Shown: positions 24,701-32,330 of the stretch, piece after piece
Numbering within the stretch: position 1 is the first letter of the stretch
How the letters are laid out: every line of letters begins with the position of its first letter
Assembly: GCA_964527775.1 (NCBI GenBank)
Contig: CAZGQS010000013.1
Coordinates: 1 to 54,038, forward strand
DNA: 54,038 nucleotides
Direction of reading: 5' to 3'
DNA from: VMCP01 sp964527775
GTDB lineage: Bacteria; Bacteroidota; Bacteroidia; NS11-12g; UBA955
Made by a program: the position numbers and the translations under genes
Notes under the pieces: model-generated
The model's input: the letters and a program-made list of their open reading frames with translations, nothing else
Told to the model about the DNA's origin: nothing
The model's database searches: none

Positions 24701-26271
24701 GGGGATCTTGTATCAAGAACTGTTACCTGAATGTCTTTATAGTTAATATTCCCAGAAGAGTCTTCAGCATAAATTCTTAGAGTGTTTACTCCCTTTTGAT
24801 CGCAATCGAAGGTAGTATCTGTGCCGGATGCCCAATAAACCTTCAACTTTCCTTTGCTACAAGAATTATTATCCGTAACCGAAAGCAACACATCAGCCAT
24901 TGACATGGTATCAGCACCGTTCGAATCAAGATATCGAGTCACATTTTGCACGGTCATCGCCGGTCTGGTCGTATCGAGCACAAGGACTCTGATGATTTTG
25001 TTGGACTTATTATTGGAGTAATCAGTCACTTCAAAGTTTCCAGAGTCAAGTCCTAAATGTCTGCAGGTCCAAGCTTGTTGGAAAATGGTGATTGATTTAA
25101 TGGAGCAGTTATCGGTAGATGCGCTGTCTGTTTCGGAAGGCATCAAGGTATACTCACCATTGTTATCAAGGTACACTTTGGTGAGATATTTAGGAAGGGC
25201 TTTGGGAGCAGTTACGTCTCTAACTCGAACATTTGCAGTGGCGCTATGGGAGTTGCCATTTGAGTCTGTAGCCGTTAATGTTACTGTTATTCCAGTAGCT
25301 CCAGTATCAGCACATGAGAATGTGGTTTTATCGAGGGATAATTTGAAGGCACAATTATCTGTGGTTCCGTTATCAACTTGTGCTGGTGTAATGGTCACAT
25401 TTCCAGTGTTGTCTAGGTCAACAACGATATTCTTTGTTTTAGCAACCGGGGCGGTGGCGTCTGAATTAATTAAAATACGAGTAGCCGTATCTTTACAATT
25501 ATTTGCATCTGTTACAATTACAGAAAAAGTGTCTACACCTAAATTATTTGCTGTAGCATTTGTTTGAACTGGTGTAGTGTTCCATGAATACAAATATGGT
25601 GTTGTACCTCCAGCAGCAGTTACTGTTATGTAACCATCAGTGGCATTGTTACAACTTGGATTTTGTACATTTAGGCCGTTAATACTTGTACTTAGAATAG
25701 TTGTCGGCTCAGTTATTGTAATCTTTTTTACACATGTCTTCGAAGCATTGTCAGTAATTGTCACCTGATAATTTCCAGCAAACTGATTTGTGATGTTATT
25801 AGTCGTTTGTGCCCCTGGTGACCATGAGTAAGTGTATGGAGAAACTCCATTTTGTGGGGAACTAAGGGTTATAGATCCCGTTTTATCACCTTTACAATTA
25901 ACATTGATAATCGTTGCAGTTGATAAAATTCCTTTAAGTGAAATAAGAGAAGTGTTGTATGTTGTCACTCCGTCTTTTATATATACGGTGTAATCTTTTC
26001 CTGAGAGATTACTAAAAGTGTAAGGATTGGTTGTTGTTGAAGCGTAAAAAACTGTAGGAACAGCACCTATTGAATCTAAAGCATATTCAAATGGCCCAGA
26101 TCCATTCATAGTCACAGTAATTGATCCATCATACTTTTCATTACACGATGGGTTCACTTCAACAACACCGTTAATCTGCCCACTCGCAGTGCCGGCTAAA
26201 AACAAAAAAGTTGCTACCGATATTCCCGATAACAACTTCCGCTGTGCGCGTTTGATTATATTAAATCTCAT
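21760..26271 (-). CDS. Giant SprB-like surface adhesin, T9SS type B sorting domain
   Basis: This protein of about 1503 residues starts at the ATG 26271, where MRFNIIKRAQRKLL begins a signal peptide ending near TASGQ. Two or more SprB-type repeats follow (about 110-270; NVNCKGDKTGSI, NPSCNNATDGYI). Then come nine HYR-like beta-sandwich repeats of about 80 residues (about 272-1005), each with a DNC and an FDC-type cysteine. A long TSP3 calcium-binding array follows (about 1005-1407) and a gliding-type C-terminal sorting domain (about 1408-1503; IPEAFSPNGDGDNDEF, then GVYFYVFKYNG). It should be exported by the T9SS and displayed on the surface, probably for gliding or attachment. The open frame continues 49 codons upstream, but has no signal peptide there and contains a -7 box. 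sprF-like and OmpA genes follow. Confidence 0.9.
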   Translation of the reverse strand: MRFNIIKRAQRKLLSGISVATFLFLAGTASGQINGVVEVNPSCNEKYDGSITVTMNGSGPFEYALDSIGAVPTVFYASTTTNPYTFSNLSGKDYTVYIKDGVTTYNTSLISLKGILSTATIINVNCKGDKTGSITLSSPQNGVSPYTYSWSPGAQTTNNITNQFAGNYQVTITDNASKTCVKKITITEPTTILSTSINGLNVQNPSCNNATDGYITVTAAGGTTPYLYSWNTTPVQTNATANNLGVDTFSVIVTDANNCKDTATRILINSDATAPVAKTKNIVVDLDNTGNVTITPAQVDNGTTDNCAFKLSLDKTTFSCADTGATGITVTLTATDSNGNSHSATANVRVRDVTAPKALPKYLTKVYLDNNGEYTLMPSETDSASTDNCSIKSITIFQQAWTCRHLGLDSGNFEVTDYSNNKSNKIIRVLVLDTTRPAMTVQNVTRYLDSNGADTMSMADVLLSVTDNNSCSKGKLKVYWASGTDTTFDCDQKGVNTLRIYAEDSSGNINYKDIQVTVLDTRSPDSLRVRDTILYLDSFGQAFVSKDSIMLFAYDNCGIVDTIVKTSFDCSNLGSNIYTVTVKDASGNSLSKNVEIIVRDTFFPYQLITEDSITRYLDTNGADTITLADVYAGATDNCGIAKAYLSDSTFDCKEAGLFNLIVFVEDAAGNISRDTVKVLLLDTFKPDSLVVRPNFTAYLDANGQYTIEGDSVILFASDNCSIADTSYSTEVFDCTHVGLNKVYVSVLDPSGNSRIDSFELTLFDTLAPIAKISIDTLYLNSAGVVNITGGQAGANSTDNCGIASISIDNNQFFCNSAGKQVQIIITVTDNNGNISKDTGKVLVLDTLAPVIFLKSPVVDLDANGTGKLTITDVDGGTKDNCSLKRRWMSDSTIDCSNLGLHKIWFYAEDLNGNIDSAQISVTVNDKVNPILTTQDATIYIDTAGNALLTQGMVVISISDNCATDQVIISKTLFGLADVGDNNVDITLTDKSGNLVKKTVKVTVVIGDSDNDGIPDYVEKGGDFDGDGTKDYLDEDSDNDGLADKLENNNGATLVDTDADTRPDYKDLDSDNDGINDVREAGLADADQNGLKDNASDLLFASVDTDGDGIGNQRELDSDDDNIFDLIESLQAYTDANVDGIVDGTDTDGDGIIDNADGSATFGDAGDAVPADTDSDNAADYIDTDSDNDTIPDSIEGTVDTDSDNLPNYRDTDSDDDTILDSYEAKDGNNPIDTDNDGKKDYIDTDSDNDLIPDKVEAGSNPASPVDTDGDNLENYRDLDSDGDKIPDTEEAGSDPNNPVDTDTDGNQDYIDLDSDGDTIPDEVEAGADPNNPVDTDGDGDEDYRDLDSDDDGIDDKTEAGADPNNPVDTDGDGIMDFRDTDSDNDEVLDSVEGTKDSDNNGIPDYRDAEVIIPEAFSPNGDGDNDEFYIKGLKVFDKAELIIFNRNGQVVYQSGTGYNNKWDGTYSGSIPSLGKDVPEGVYFYVFKYNGQNREPKTGNFYIKR
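22055..23258 (-). repeat. TSP3 repeat array in the adhesin gene
   Basis: About 400 residues of Asp-rich repeats. The 3' part is a more regular higher-order repeat with the phrase EAGADPNNPVDTDGDG (variants EAGSDPNNPVDTDTDG, EAGSNPASPVDTDGDN), indicating recent tandem duplication at DNA level. Confidence 0.8.
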
Positions 26272-26355
26272 TTCTGAATGTTTTACTGATTTTTCTAGAG
26301 TTCCCGTTATTCTCATGCTCTCCATATGATAGTCATCGACTTGACCGAATTTTAA

Positions 26356-26363
26356 CAAATTTA
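26356..26363 (-). promoter_or_regulatory. Candidate -7 box for the adhesin operon
   Basis: TAAATTTG on the minus strand would give a leader of about 80 nt to the ATG at 26271. No good -33 element is visible; low confidence. Confidence 0.25.
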
Positions 26364-26513
26364 ATACTTCTTTCATAACTGCTTTTTCACTGTATAATAA
26401 AACAGACAACAAGAACATTTATGTCTTTTCGCCTGATTTGTTGAATTTCTGACAACAAAAACCACACCAAAGACTCAATTAACCCCCAAAAAGTAAACGT
26501 TTAAATCGAAAAA

Positions 26514-27917
26514 TTACACGAGCATGACCCAAAGAGCTGCAAATAAAACCGTTAAAGCATTGCTTACCCAATTGGTTGTATCGTTGGTGAATCCAGAAAA
26601 TCCACCGACTAAAACATCCCCCGAATCAGACAAAAACCCATCGGCGTTTTTATATTTTGATTGAAATAACTCGCCAATGATGCTGTCTAGTAGCATACCT
26701 AAAAAACCAATTACAGTGATCAAAAAAGCGCCAAAAAATCCACCGCCCATATTATAATCAGGAACATTTAAATAAACCAATAAACCTATCAATGAGGCCC
26801 CAAAAAGACCAGACAATGTGCCTGCAATACTTACCCCGCCGGAAAGTCCCTTGGGAACTTCCATAAATCGAATCAAACTGAATGTACGTCCCCCGAAAAA
26901 AACACCAAATTCACTGCTGAGGGTATCTGCAAGTGCCACAGAAATGCTCACGTAAATGAGGAAGTTACGCAAACTAGGATGTCCACCGAAAAACAACAAA
27001 ATCAATACAGAGATTCCACCATTAGCAATGACTTGAAACGCATCTCGGGGCTTGGAGGACTTTGATTCTGAAGTAGAAAGCGTCTTCCGACGGTTCAAGC
27101 GAGAAGCCAATGAACCCAATATCAAAAAGGTAAATAGGATGTAAAGTGGCGCGACTTCGATCAAAAACAATAAGGCAAGAATAGCTGCAAACACAATTCC
27201 GGAAAATGTTAACCATTTGAAACGATAAATAATGACAACTAACAATAAGCCTATTACAACCACAGAAGTTTCTAATTGAAAATTCATCAAAATGGGTTGA
27301 GTAAAAAACACCCACAATGGAACCGTTAAATTATCAGAACCCGAAGACGAAATCAGCTCAATTGAAGCTATTGTTAATGCCCAAACAAATAGGCAATAAA
27401 CGGGCGACTGAGGATAAAAAAACATCAATAAGACCCATGAACTTAGAGCGAATACTAGGGAACCAATAAAGGTTTTACTATCGCGGCCCCATTGAATCTC
27501 GTTTGGAAAAAACTTCGAACCCCACCTATCGTTATACCATCTACCTATGATGGCTGAAAGTCCGTCGCTGATGGCTAGAATATAAAAAGACAATGAAATT
27601 AGTTTAAGCTGGGAAGGAAAAATCAACATCAAGAAAAATAGCACCCAGGGAAAATAGGCAATGCCCCAACTTCGTCGGCCCTCAGTTTTGAAAAATCCCT
27701 TCCAAACAGCAAAGGTTAAAAGCACTGAAAAACCGCCAATTAAGAAAATAAAAAACTGAAAAGTATCAGAAGTTGTTATTGAAAGAGCGTGAGCGCATGC
27801 AGAGATTGCGAGTATATGCAATACTTTTCGAGCATAGAACGTAGACCATTTTGACAACACTAAAGTGATGGCTATAGCCGAAAATACTATGACTAAATCT
27901 GATAAATAAACGTGCAT
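26514..27917 (-). CDS. Fused phytol kinase (VTE5-like) and phytyl-phosphate kinase (DUF92/VTE6-like) membrane protein
   Basis: The 467-residue polytopic protein joins two families. Residues about 25-205 resemble CTP-dependent phytol/dolichol kinases: ARKVLHILAIS (29-39), SDGLSAIIGRW (117-127), KTFIGSLVF (148-156) and GSDNLTVPLW (193-202). Residues about 240-465 are DUF92, the VTE6 family: VIANGGISV (297-305), ADTLSSEFG (330-338), VPKGLSGGVSIAGTLSGLFG (354-373), GMLLDSIIGELFQ (407-419) and FTNDTTNWVSN (443-453). In plants and cyanobacteria VTE5 makes phytyl phosphate and VTE6 phytyl diphosphate. One protein doing both would turn a free isoprenoid alcohol into a prenyl donor. I start at the ATG 27917; the open frame runs nine codons further. 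It is 47 bp from, and divergent to, a phytyltransferase-like UbiA gene. Confidence 0.8.
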   Translation of the reverse strand: MHVYLSDLVIVFSAIAITLVLSKWSTFYARKVLHILAISACAHALSITTSDTFQFFIFLIGGFSVLLTFAVWKGFFKTEGRRSWGIAYFPWVLFFLMLIFPSQLKLISLSFYILAISDGLSAIIGRWYNDRWGSKFFPNEIQWGRDSKTFIGSLVFALSSWVLLMFFYPQSPVYCLFVWALTIASIELISSSGSDNLTVPLWVFFTQPILMNFQLETSVVVIGLLLVVIIYRFKWLTFSGIVFAAILALLFLIEVAPLYILFTFLILGSLASRLNRRKTLSTSESKSSKPRDAFQVIANGGISVLILLFFGGHPSLRNFLIYVSISVALADTLSSEFGVFFGGRTFSLIRFMEVPKGLSGGVSIAGTLSGLFGASLIGLLVYLNVPDYNMGGGFFGAFLITVIGFLGMLLDSIIGELFQSKYKNADGFLSDSGDVLVGGFSGFTNDTTNWVSNALTVLFAALWVMLV

Positions 27918-27964
27918 TATGTTTAACTTCCCGCTCCTTTGCAAATTACAACAAAATAGTCATC

Positions 27965-28900
27965 GTGAAGTTTCTCATTAGCCTTTGGAAGTTTTCCCGC
28001 CCACACACCATCATTGGGTCGTTCATCAGTATCAGCATTTTATTTTTATTGTCGATTTCTAACTCATTTCCTGTTAGTTCTTCAGAAAAGGTAACTTATA
28101 TATTTACTTTAGCATCTGCGCTATTCTGTAATCTGTTTATCACCGGACTAAATCAGGTCTTTGATTTAGAAATAGATCGTATCAATAAACCCAAACTTCC
28201 GCTAGTTACCGGTGAATTAAGCATCTTTCGAGCAAATCAAATCATCATTTTTTCTTTGCTCATGTCATTGATGTTGGCCTTCATTCAAAGTTGGTTTTTT
28301 GGGTCATTAATTACTTTGATTTGTTTCTTGGGTTGGGCTTACAGCGCCCCACCAATAAGGTTTAAACGCCATCACGTCTGGGCGGCATCGGCAATTGCAC
28401 TGGTGAGAGGTCCGCTTGTAAACATTGGAATTGGACTCCATTTCATTGACAAGACCAATGGCTGGTACACTCACTTGAGTTTTATGGACAATCTCCTACT
28501 TCACAGCGTAACGCATTGGAATTGGATTGTGCCTATTTCTATTTTTGTTACAGCATTCAGCTTAGGCATTGCCTGGTTCAAAGATTTGCCTGACACCGAT
28601 GGAGATGCTCAACATCAGATCAATACACTGGCCGTTGCAGCTGGAAAAAAAAGAGCCTTTTATTCTGGGTTCATTTTGGTTTCATTGGCTTATGCCTTCT
28701 TGTTGTGGTATGTTGGGTCTATGGTGATGGCACCCCTAAATTCGCTTCAACCTTTTTTATATCTAACAAGTCTATTTTTTACGGTTTTCTTATGGATGGG
28801 TTTTCGCGTTCAACTCAATAACCAACAATCTCTTAAAACCTTTTATAAGGTCTATTGGGTTTTGTTTTTTGGGGGATATTTGAGCTTTCTGCTCATGTAA
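27965..28900 (+). CDS. UbiA-family prenyltransferase, homogentisate phytyltransferase (VTE2)-like
   Basis: The 311-residue protein has about nine hydrophobic helices and both Asp-rich motifs of UbiA enzymes. The first is NQVFDLEIDRINKPKLPLVTG (N63, D67, D71), written here in pieces NQVFDLEID and RINKPKLPLVTG; the second is FKDLPDTDGD (about residue 202). The NQ-x-D-x-E-I-D-x-x-NKP-x-LP form and the KDLPD motif are the pattern of homogentisate phytyl/solanesyltransferases rather than MenA or COX10. N-terminal KFSRPHTIIGSF also fits. It would join a prenyl diphosphate to an aromatic acceptor at the inner membrane. It starts at GTG and is divergent from the VTE5-VTE6-like fusion. The true donor and acceptor are unknown. 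Confidence 0.8.
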   Translation: MKFLISLWKFSRPHTIIGSFISISILFLLSISNSFPVSSSEKVTYIFTLASALFCNLFITGLNQVFDLEIDRINKPKLPLVTGELSIFRANQIIIFSLLMSLMLAFIQSWFFGSLITLICFLGWAYSAPPIRFKRHHVWAASAIALVRGPLVNIGIGLHFIDKTNGWYTHLSFMDNLLLHSVTHWNWIVPISIFVTAFSLGIAWFKDLPDTDGDAQHQINTLAVAAGKKRAFYSGFILVSLAYAFLLWYVGSMVMAPLNSLQPFLYLTSLFFTVFLWMGFRVQLNNQQSLKTFYKVYWVLFFGGYLSFLLM

Positions 28901-28936
28901 TTATCAACATTTCTCGATATTGTCAATTGGGTAATC

Positions 28937-28944
28937 TAACTTTG
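28937..28944 (+). promoter_or_regulatory. Candidate -7 box for carB
   Basis: TAACTTTG matches TAnnTTTG and lies 15 bp before the carB ATG. Confidence 0.45.
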
Positions 28945-28959
28945 CCTAATTTTTGAACT

Positions 28960-31779
28960 ATGCCCAAAGACCTCAGTATAAAACACGTTCTTATCATTGG
29001 TAGCGGACCCATTGTTATCGGACAAGCTTGCGAATTTGATTATTCAGGCTCACAGGCCGCCAGAAGTTTAAGAGAGGAAGGAATTACCGTCTCTTTGATT
29101 AACAGCAATCCTGCAACCATCATGACTGACAAACTGAATGCAGATCATGTGTATTTGTGGCCGTTGAATTCCGAAAGCATTGAAAAAATCCTTCAGGAAC
29201 AAAAAATAGACGCTGTTCTTCCCACTATGGGAGGACAAACTGCGCTAAATCTAGCCAAGGAATGCGAAGAATTGGGTATTTGGGAAAAGTACAATTGCCG
29301 AATTATTGGGGTAAATATTGAGGCTATTGACAAAATGGAAGATCGCGAGAAATTCCGTCAGTTGATGGTTGAATTGGGCGTGGGAGTTGCTCCAAGCCAG
29401 GTAGCTAACAGTTACCTTGAAGGAAAAGAAATAGCGCAACGCATTGGTTTTCCGTTGGTAATTCGTCCAAGTTACACCCTCGGCGGAACCGGCGGTTCTT
29501 TTGTTCACAAGAAAGAAGAGTTTGATAAAGCCCTTATAAGAGGTTTAGAAGCCAGTCCTGTTCACGAAGTTCTCGTTGAAAAGGCAGTTTTGGGTTGGAA
29601 AGAATACGAATTGGAATTGCTACGCGATGGTAAAGACGACATAGCGGTTATCTGTACCATTGAGAATTTTGACCCTATGGGGGTTCATACCGGTGATTCT
29701 ATCACCGTAGCACCGGCAATGACTTTGAGCGATACTACTTTCCAGAATATGCGCGACATGGCTTTCAAAATGATGAGATCGATGGGTGTGTTTGCAGGAG
29801 GATGTAACGTTCAGTTCTCGGTAAATCCCGAAGATGAAGCCATCATTGCCATTGAAATCAATCCACGTGTGAGTAGAAGCTCTGCATTGGCTTCAAAAGC
29901 AACGGGTTATCCGATTGCTAAAATTGCCGCGAAATTGGCCATTGGGTACTACTTAGATGAGTTGAAAAACCCAGTAACCAAAACCACCAGCGCATTTTTT
30001 GAACCTGCCATTGACTACGTTATTGTTAAGATCCCGAGGTGGAATTTTGATAAATTTCCTGGTTCTGACAAACAGTTGGGACTTCAAATGAAGAGCGTAG
30101 GTGAAGTAATGGCCATTGGAAGAAGCTTCCAAGAGGCCCTTCAAAAAGCCTGTCAAAGTTTGGAAATTGGAAGACATGGCTTAGGTGCTGACGGCAAAGG
30201 TTCTAGAAACCTAGAAGAATTGGCCTACGGTTTGGAACACCCAAGTTGGGACCGTCTGTTCCAAATTCACGATGCCATTGCGTTGGGAGTGCCCATCACG
30301 TCCATCCAAAAAATGACCCGCATTGATCGCTGGTTCTTGGAACAAATTCACGAAATTGTTAAAGTTGAAAACGAAGTTCGTAGATACAACATTGAAAATA
30401 TCCCTCAAATCCTGCTGAAAACAGCAAAAGAAAAAGGGTTTTCTGACATTCAATTGGCTTGGTTGATGGGCGGTAACACTACCGAAGACCAAGTATATGA
30501 GCGTCGTAAATCATTGGGAATCAGCAGAACTTACAAAATGGTTGATACTTGTAGTGCCGAGTTCCCTAGTCCTACCAATTATTATTACTCAACTTTTGAA
30601 GAGGAAAACGAAAGTACGTCCTCAGATAAAAAGAAAATCATTGTTTTAGGAAGTGGACCAAACCGCATTGGACAAGGAATTGAGTTTGATTACAGCTGCG
30701 TGCACGGTATTTTAGCTGCTCGCGAGAGTGGGTTTGAAGCCATCATGGTGAACTGCAATCCAGAGACGGTGAGTACCGACTTTGATATGGCAGATAAACT
30801 TTACTTTGAGCCCGTTTATTGGGAGCATTTGTGGGAGCTAATTGAACACGAAAAACCTTACGGAGTGGTGGTTCAGCTTGGCGGACAAACTGCACTTAAG
30901 TTGGCTGAAAAACTGCACGAGAAAGGCGTCAAAATCATCGGCACATCGTTTGATAACATGGACATTGCTGAAGATCGCGGTCGTTTTAGTGATTTGTTGG
31001 CCGAATTAGAAATTCCTTATCCCAAATATGGTGTTGCGTTAGATGCTGATGAAGCCATCAAAATTGCCAACGAAGTGGGCTACCCGGTTTTGGTTCGTCC
31101 GAGTTATGTTTTGGGTGGACAAGGCATGGTGATTGTCATCAACGATGAAGATTTAGAAAGAGCGGTGGTTAAATTGTTGGGCGATTTGCCTGGTAATCGT
31201 GTATTGATTGACCATTTCTTGGATCGTGCAGAAGAAGCTGAATCAGACTGTATTTGCGATGGCGAAGACGTTCACGTAATTGGAATCATGGAGCACATAG
31301 AGCCTGCGGGTATTCACTCGGGTGATAGCAGTGCGGTGCTTCCCCCATTTAGTTTGAGTGAAAATGTGATACAACAGATTGAGTCTTACACCGAAAGAAT
31401 TGCACGTGCATTAAACGTTCGTGGTTTGCTCAACATACAATTCGCCGTTAAAGAGGAAAAAGTATATGTGATTGAGGCCAATCCTAGAGCGTCTCGCACC
31501 GTGCCATTCATTTGCAAAGCCTATGATGTACCATACGTAAATATGGCTATGAAGGTGATGCTAGGGGTCAACAAAATGAAGGATTTCACCATTAAGGAGC
31601 GTCCTGCTGGATGGGCCATCAAACAGCCTGTATTCAGCTTTGACAAGTTCCCGAACGTAAATCGTGAGTTGGGGCCCGAAATGAAGAGCACCGGCGAAGC
31701 GATTGTGTTTGTGAAAGACTTGAAAGAACCTGCCTTCCGCGATTTGTATAAGCAGAAGAGCATGTACTTGAGTCGTTAA
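28960..31779 (+). CDS. carB: Carbamoyl-phosphate synthase large subunit, without MGS domain
   Basis: CarB makes carbamoyl phosphate from bicarbonate, ATP and ammonia from CarA, for arginine and pyrimidine synthesis. Two homologous ATP-grasp halves are present: IIGSGPIVIGQACEFDYSG and RPSYTLGGTGGSF in the first, VLGSGPNRIGQGIEFDYSC and RPSYVLGGQGMVI in the second. An oligomerisation domain lies between them. The 939 residues end right after the second half (EPAFRDLYKQKS), so the C-terminal MGS-like allosteric domain of E. coli CarB (about 135 residues) is absent. Short CarB is common in Bacteroidota as far as I know. carA is not in the window. Confidence 0.95.
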   Translation: MPKDLSIKHVLIIGSGPIVIGQACEFDYSGSQAARSLREEGITVSLINSNPATIMTDKLNADHVYLWPLNSESIEKILQEQKIDAVLPTMGGQTALNLAKECEELGIWEKYNCRIIGVNIEAIDKMEDREKFRQLMVELGVGVAPSQVANSYLEGKEIAQRIGFPLVIRPSYTLGGTGGSFVHKKEEFDKALIRGLEASPVHEVLVEKAVLGWKEYELELLRDGKDDIAVICTIENFDPMGVHTGDSITVAPAMTLSDTTFQNMRDMAFKMMRSMGVFAGGCNVQFSVNPEDEAIIAIEINPRVSRSSALASKATGYPIAKIAAKLAIGYYLDELKNPVTKTTSAFFEPAIDYVIVKIPRWNFDKFPGSDKQLGLQMKSVGEVMAIGRSFQEALQKACQSLEIGRHGLGADGKGSRNLEELAYGLEHPSWDRLFQIHDAIALGVPITSIQKMTRIDRWFLEQIHEIVKVENEVRRYNIENIPQILLKTAKEKGFSDIQLAWLMGGNTTEDQVYERRKSLGISRTYKMVDTCSAEFPSPTNYYYSTFEEENESTSSDKKKIIVLGSGPNRIGQGIEFDYSCVHGILAARESGFEAIMVNCNPETVSTDFDMADKLYFEPVYWEHLWELIEHEKPYGVVVQLGGQTALKLAEKLHEKGVKIIGTSFDNMDIAEDRGRFSDLLAELEIPYPKYGVALDADEAIKIANEVGYPVLVRPSYVLGGQGMVIVINDEDLERAVVKLLGDLPGNRVLIDHFLDRAEEAESDCICDGEDVHVIGIMEHIEPAGIHSGDSSAVLPPFSLSENVIQQIESYTERIARALNVRGLLNIQFAVKEEKVYVIEANPRASRTVPFICKAYDVPYVNMAMKVMLGVNKMKDFTIKERPAGWAIKQPVFSFDKFPNVNRELGPEMKSTGEAIVFVKDLKEPAFRDLYKQKSMYLSR

Positions 31780-31786
31780 CGTAATA

Positions 31787-31816
31787 AGAAGCCGTTTTTA
31801 TGCGGCTTCTGTTTTA
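31787..31816 (+). terminator. Terminator after carB (probably bidirectional)
   Basis: AGAAGCCG (31787-31794) pairs with CGGCTTCT (31803-31810), followed by GTTTTAGTTT. The convergent gene at 31814-32218 stops inside this tail, so the hairpin can serve both. Confidence 0.75.
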
Positions 31817-32218
31817 GTTTCTGCGGCGGTTTTGACGTTTTTCTTTTCGCTTTTCTTGGCGATCTTTCATCAGTTGATCTGCTTTTGTCTGTTGCTCAGG
31901 CGTTAAAATACCCTTGATCTTAGTTTTATGCGCTTCCATTAAGGACTTACGTTCTTCTCTGATTGCCTCTGACTTTAACCTCAACGCTTCTTGTTGTTGG
32001 GCGAATTCTAAGTTGGCCTGCTTGGCTTTGATTTCCTGATCTTCAGAGAGGCTCAACTCCTTCTTCATTTTCGCAGTCATTTTATCTGCACGTTCTTCAG
32101 GAGATAAATTCTCCATTTTTGCTTGTTTACGCCCTTTGTGAGAACCCTGTGGTCCATGACTTTGTGCAAACGATAACCCCGAAGCTAACAGTGCGGCTAA
32201 AAAAAATAGTTTTCTCAT
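31814..32218 (-). CDS. Spy/CpxP-like periplasmic protein
   Basis: The 134-residue protein has a signal peptide (MRKLFFLAALLASGLSFAQ) and a very charged helical body with two LTxxQ-type motifs (LSLSEDQ near 56, ILTPEQQ near 109), ending in RQEKRKEKRQNRRRN. Small secreted proteins of this kind are compared with Spy/CpxP periplasmic chaperones or metal-stress proteins. Similarity is weak and mostly compositional, so function is tentative. It is transcribed alone, convergent to carB. Confidence 0.6.
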   Translation of the reverse strand: MRKLFFLAALLASGLSFAQSHGPQGSHKGRKQAKMENLSPEERADKMTAKMKKELSLSEDQEIKAKQANLEFAQQQEALRLKSEAIREERKSLMEAHKTKIKGILTPEQQTKADQLMKDRQEKRKEKRQNRRRN

Positions 32219-32330
32219 AATAATTAGAATTAATTACCTCTTTGACTCCGTGAACGAGCAGAAGTTTAATTTCCAAAATAAGAATCAGACAAGAAGAAGA
32301 ATTAATCCGACCAACGGGCTTAAAGAGCAG

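Noticed and set aside
26272..26418. Longer adhesin N-terminus
   Set aside because: The signal peptide begins at the ATG 26271; the extension lacks hydrophobic targeting character and holds a -7 box. Not fully excluded.
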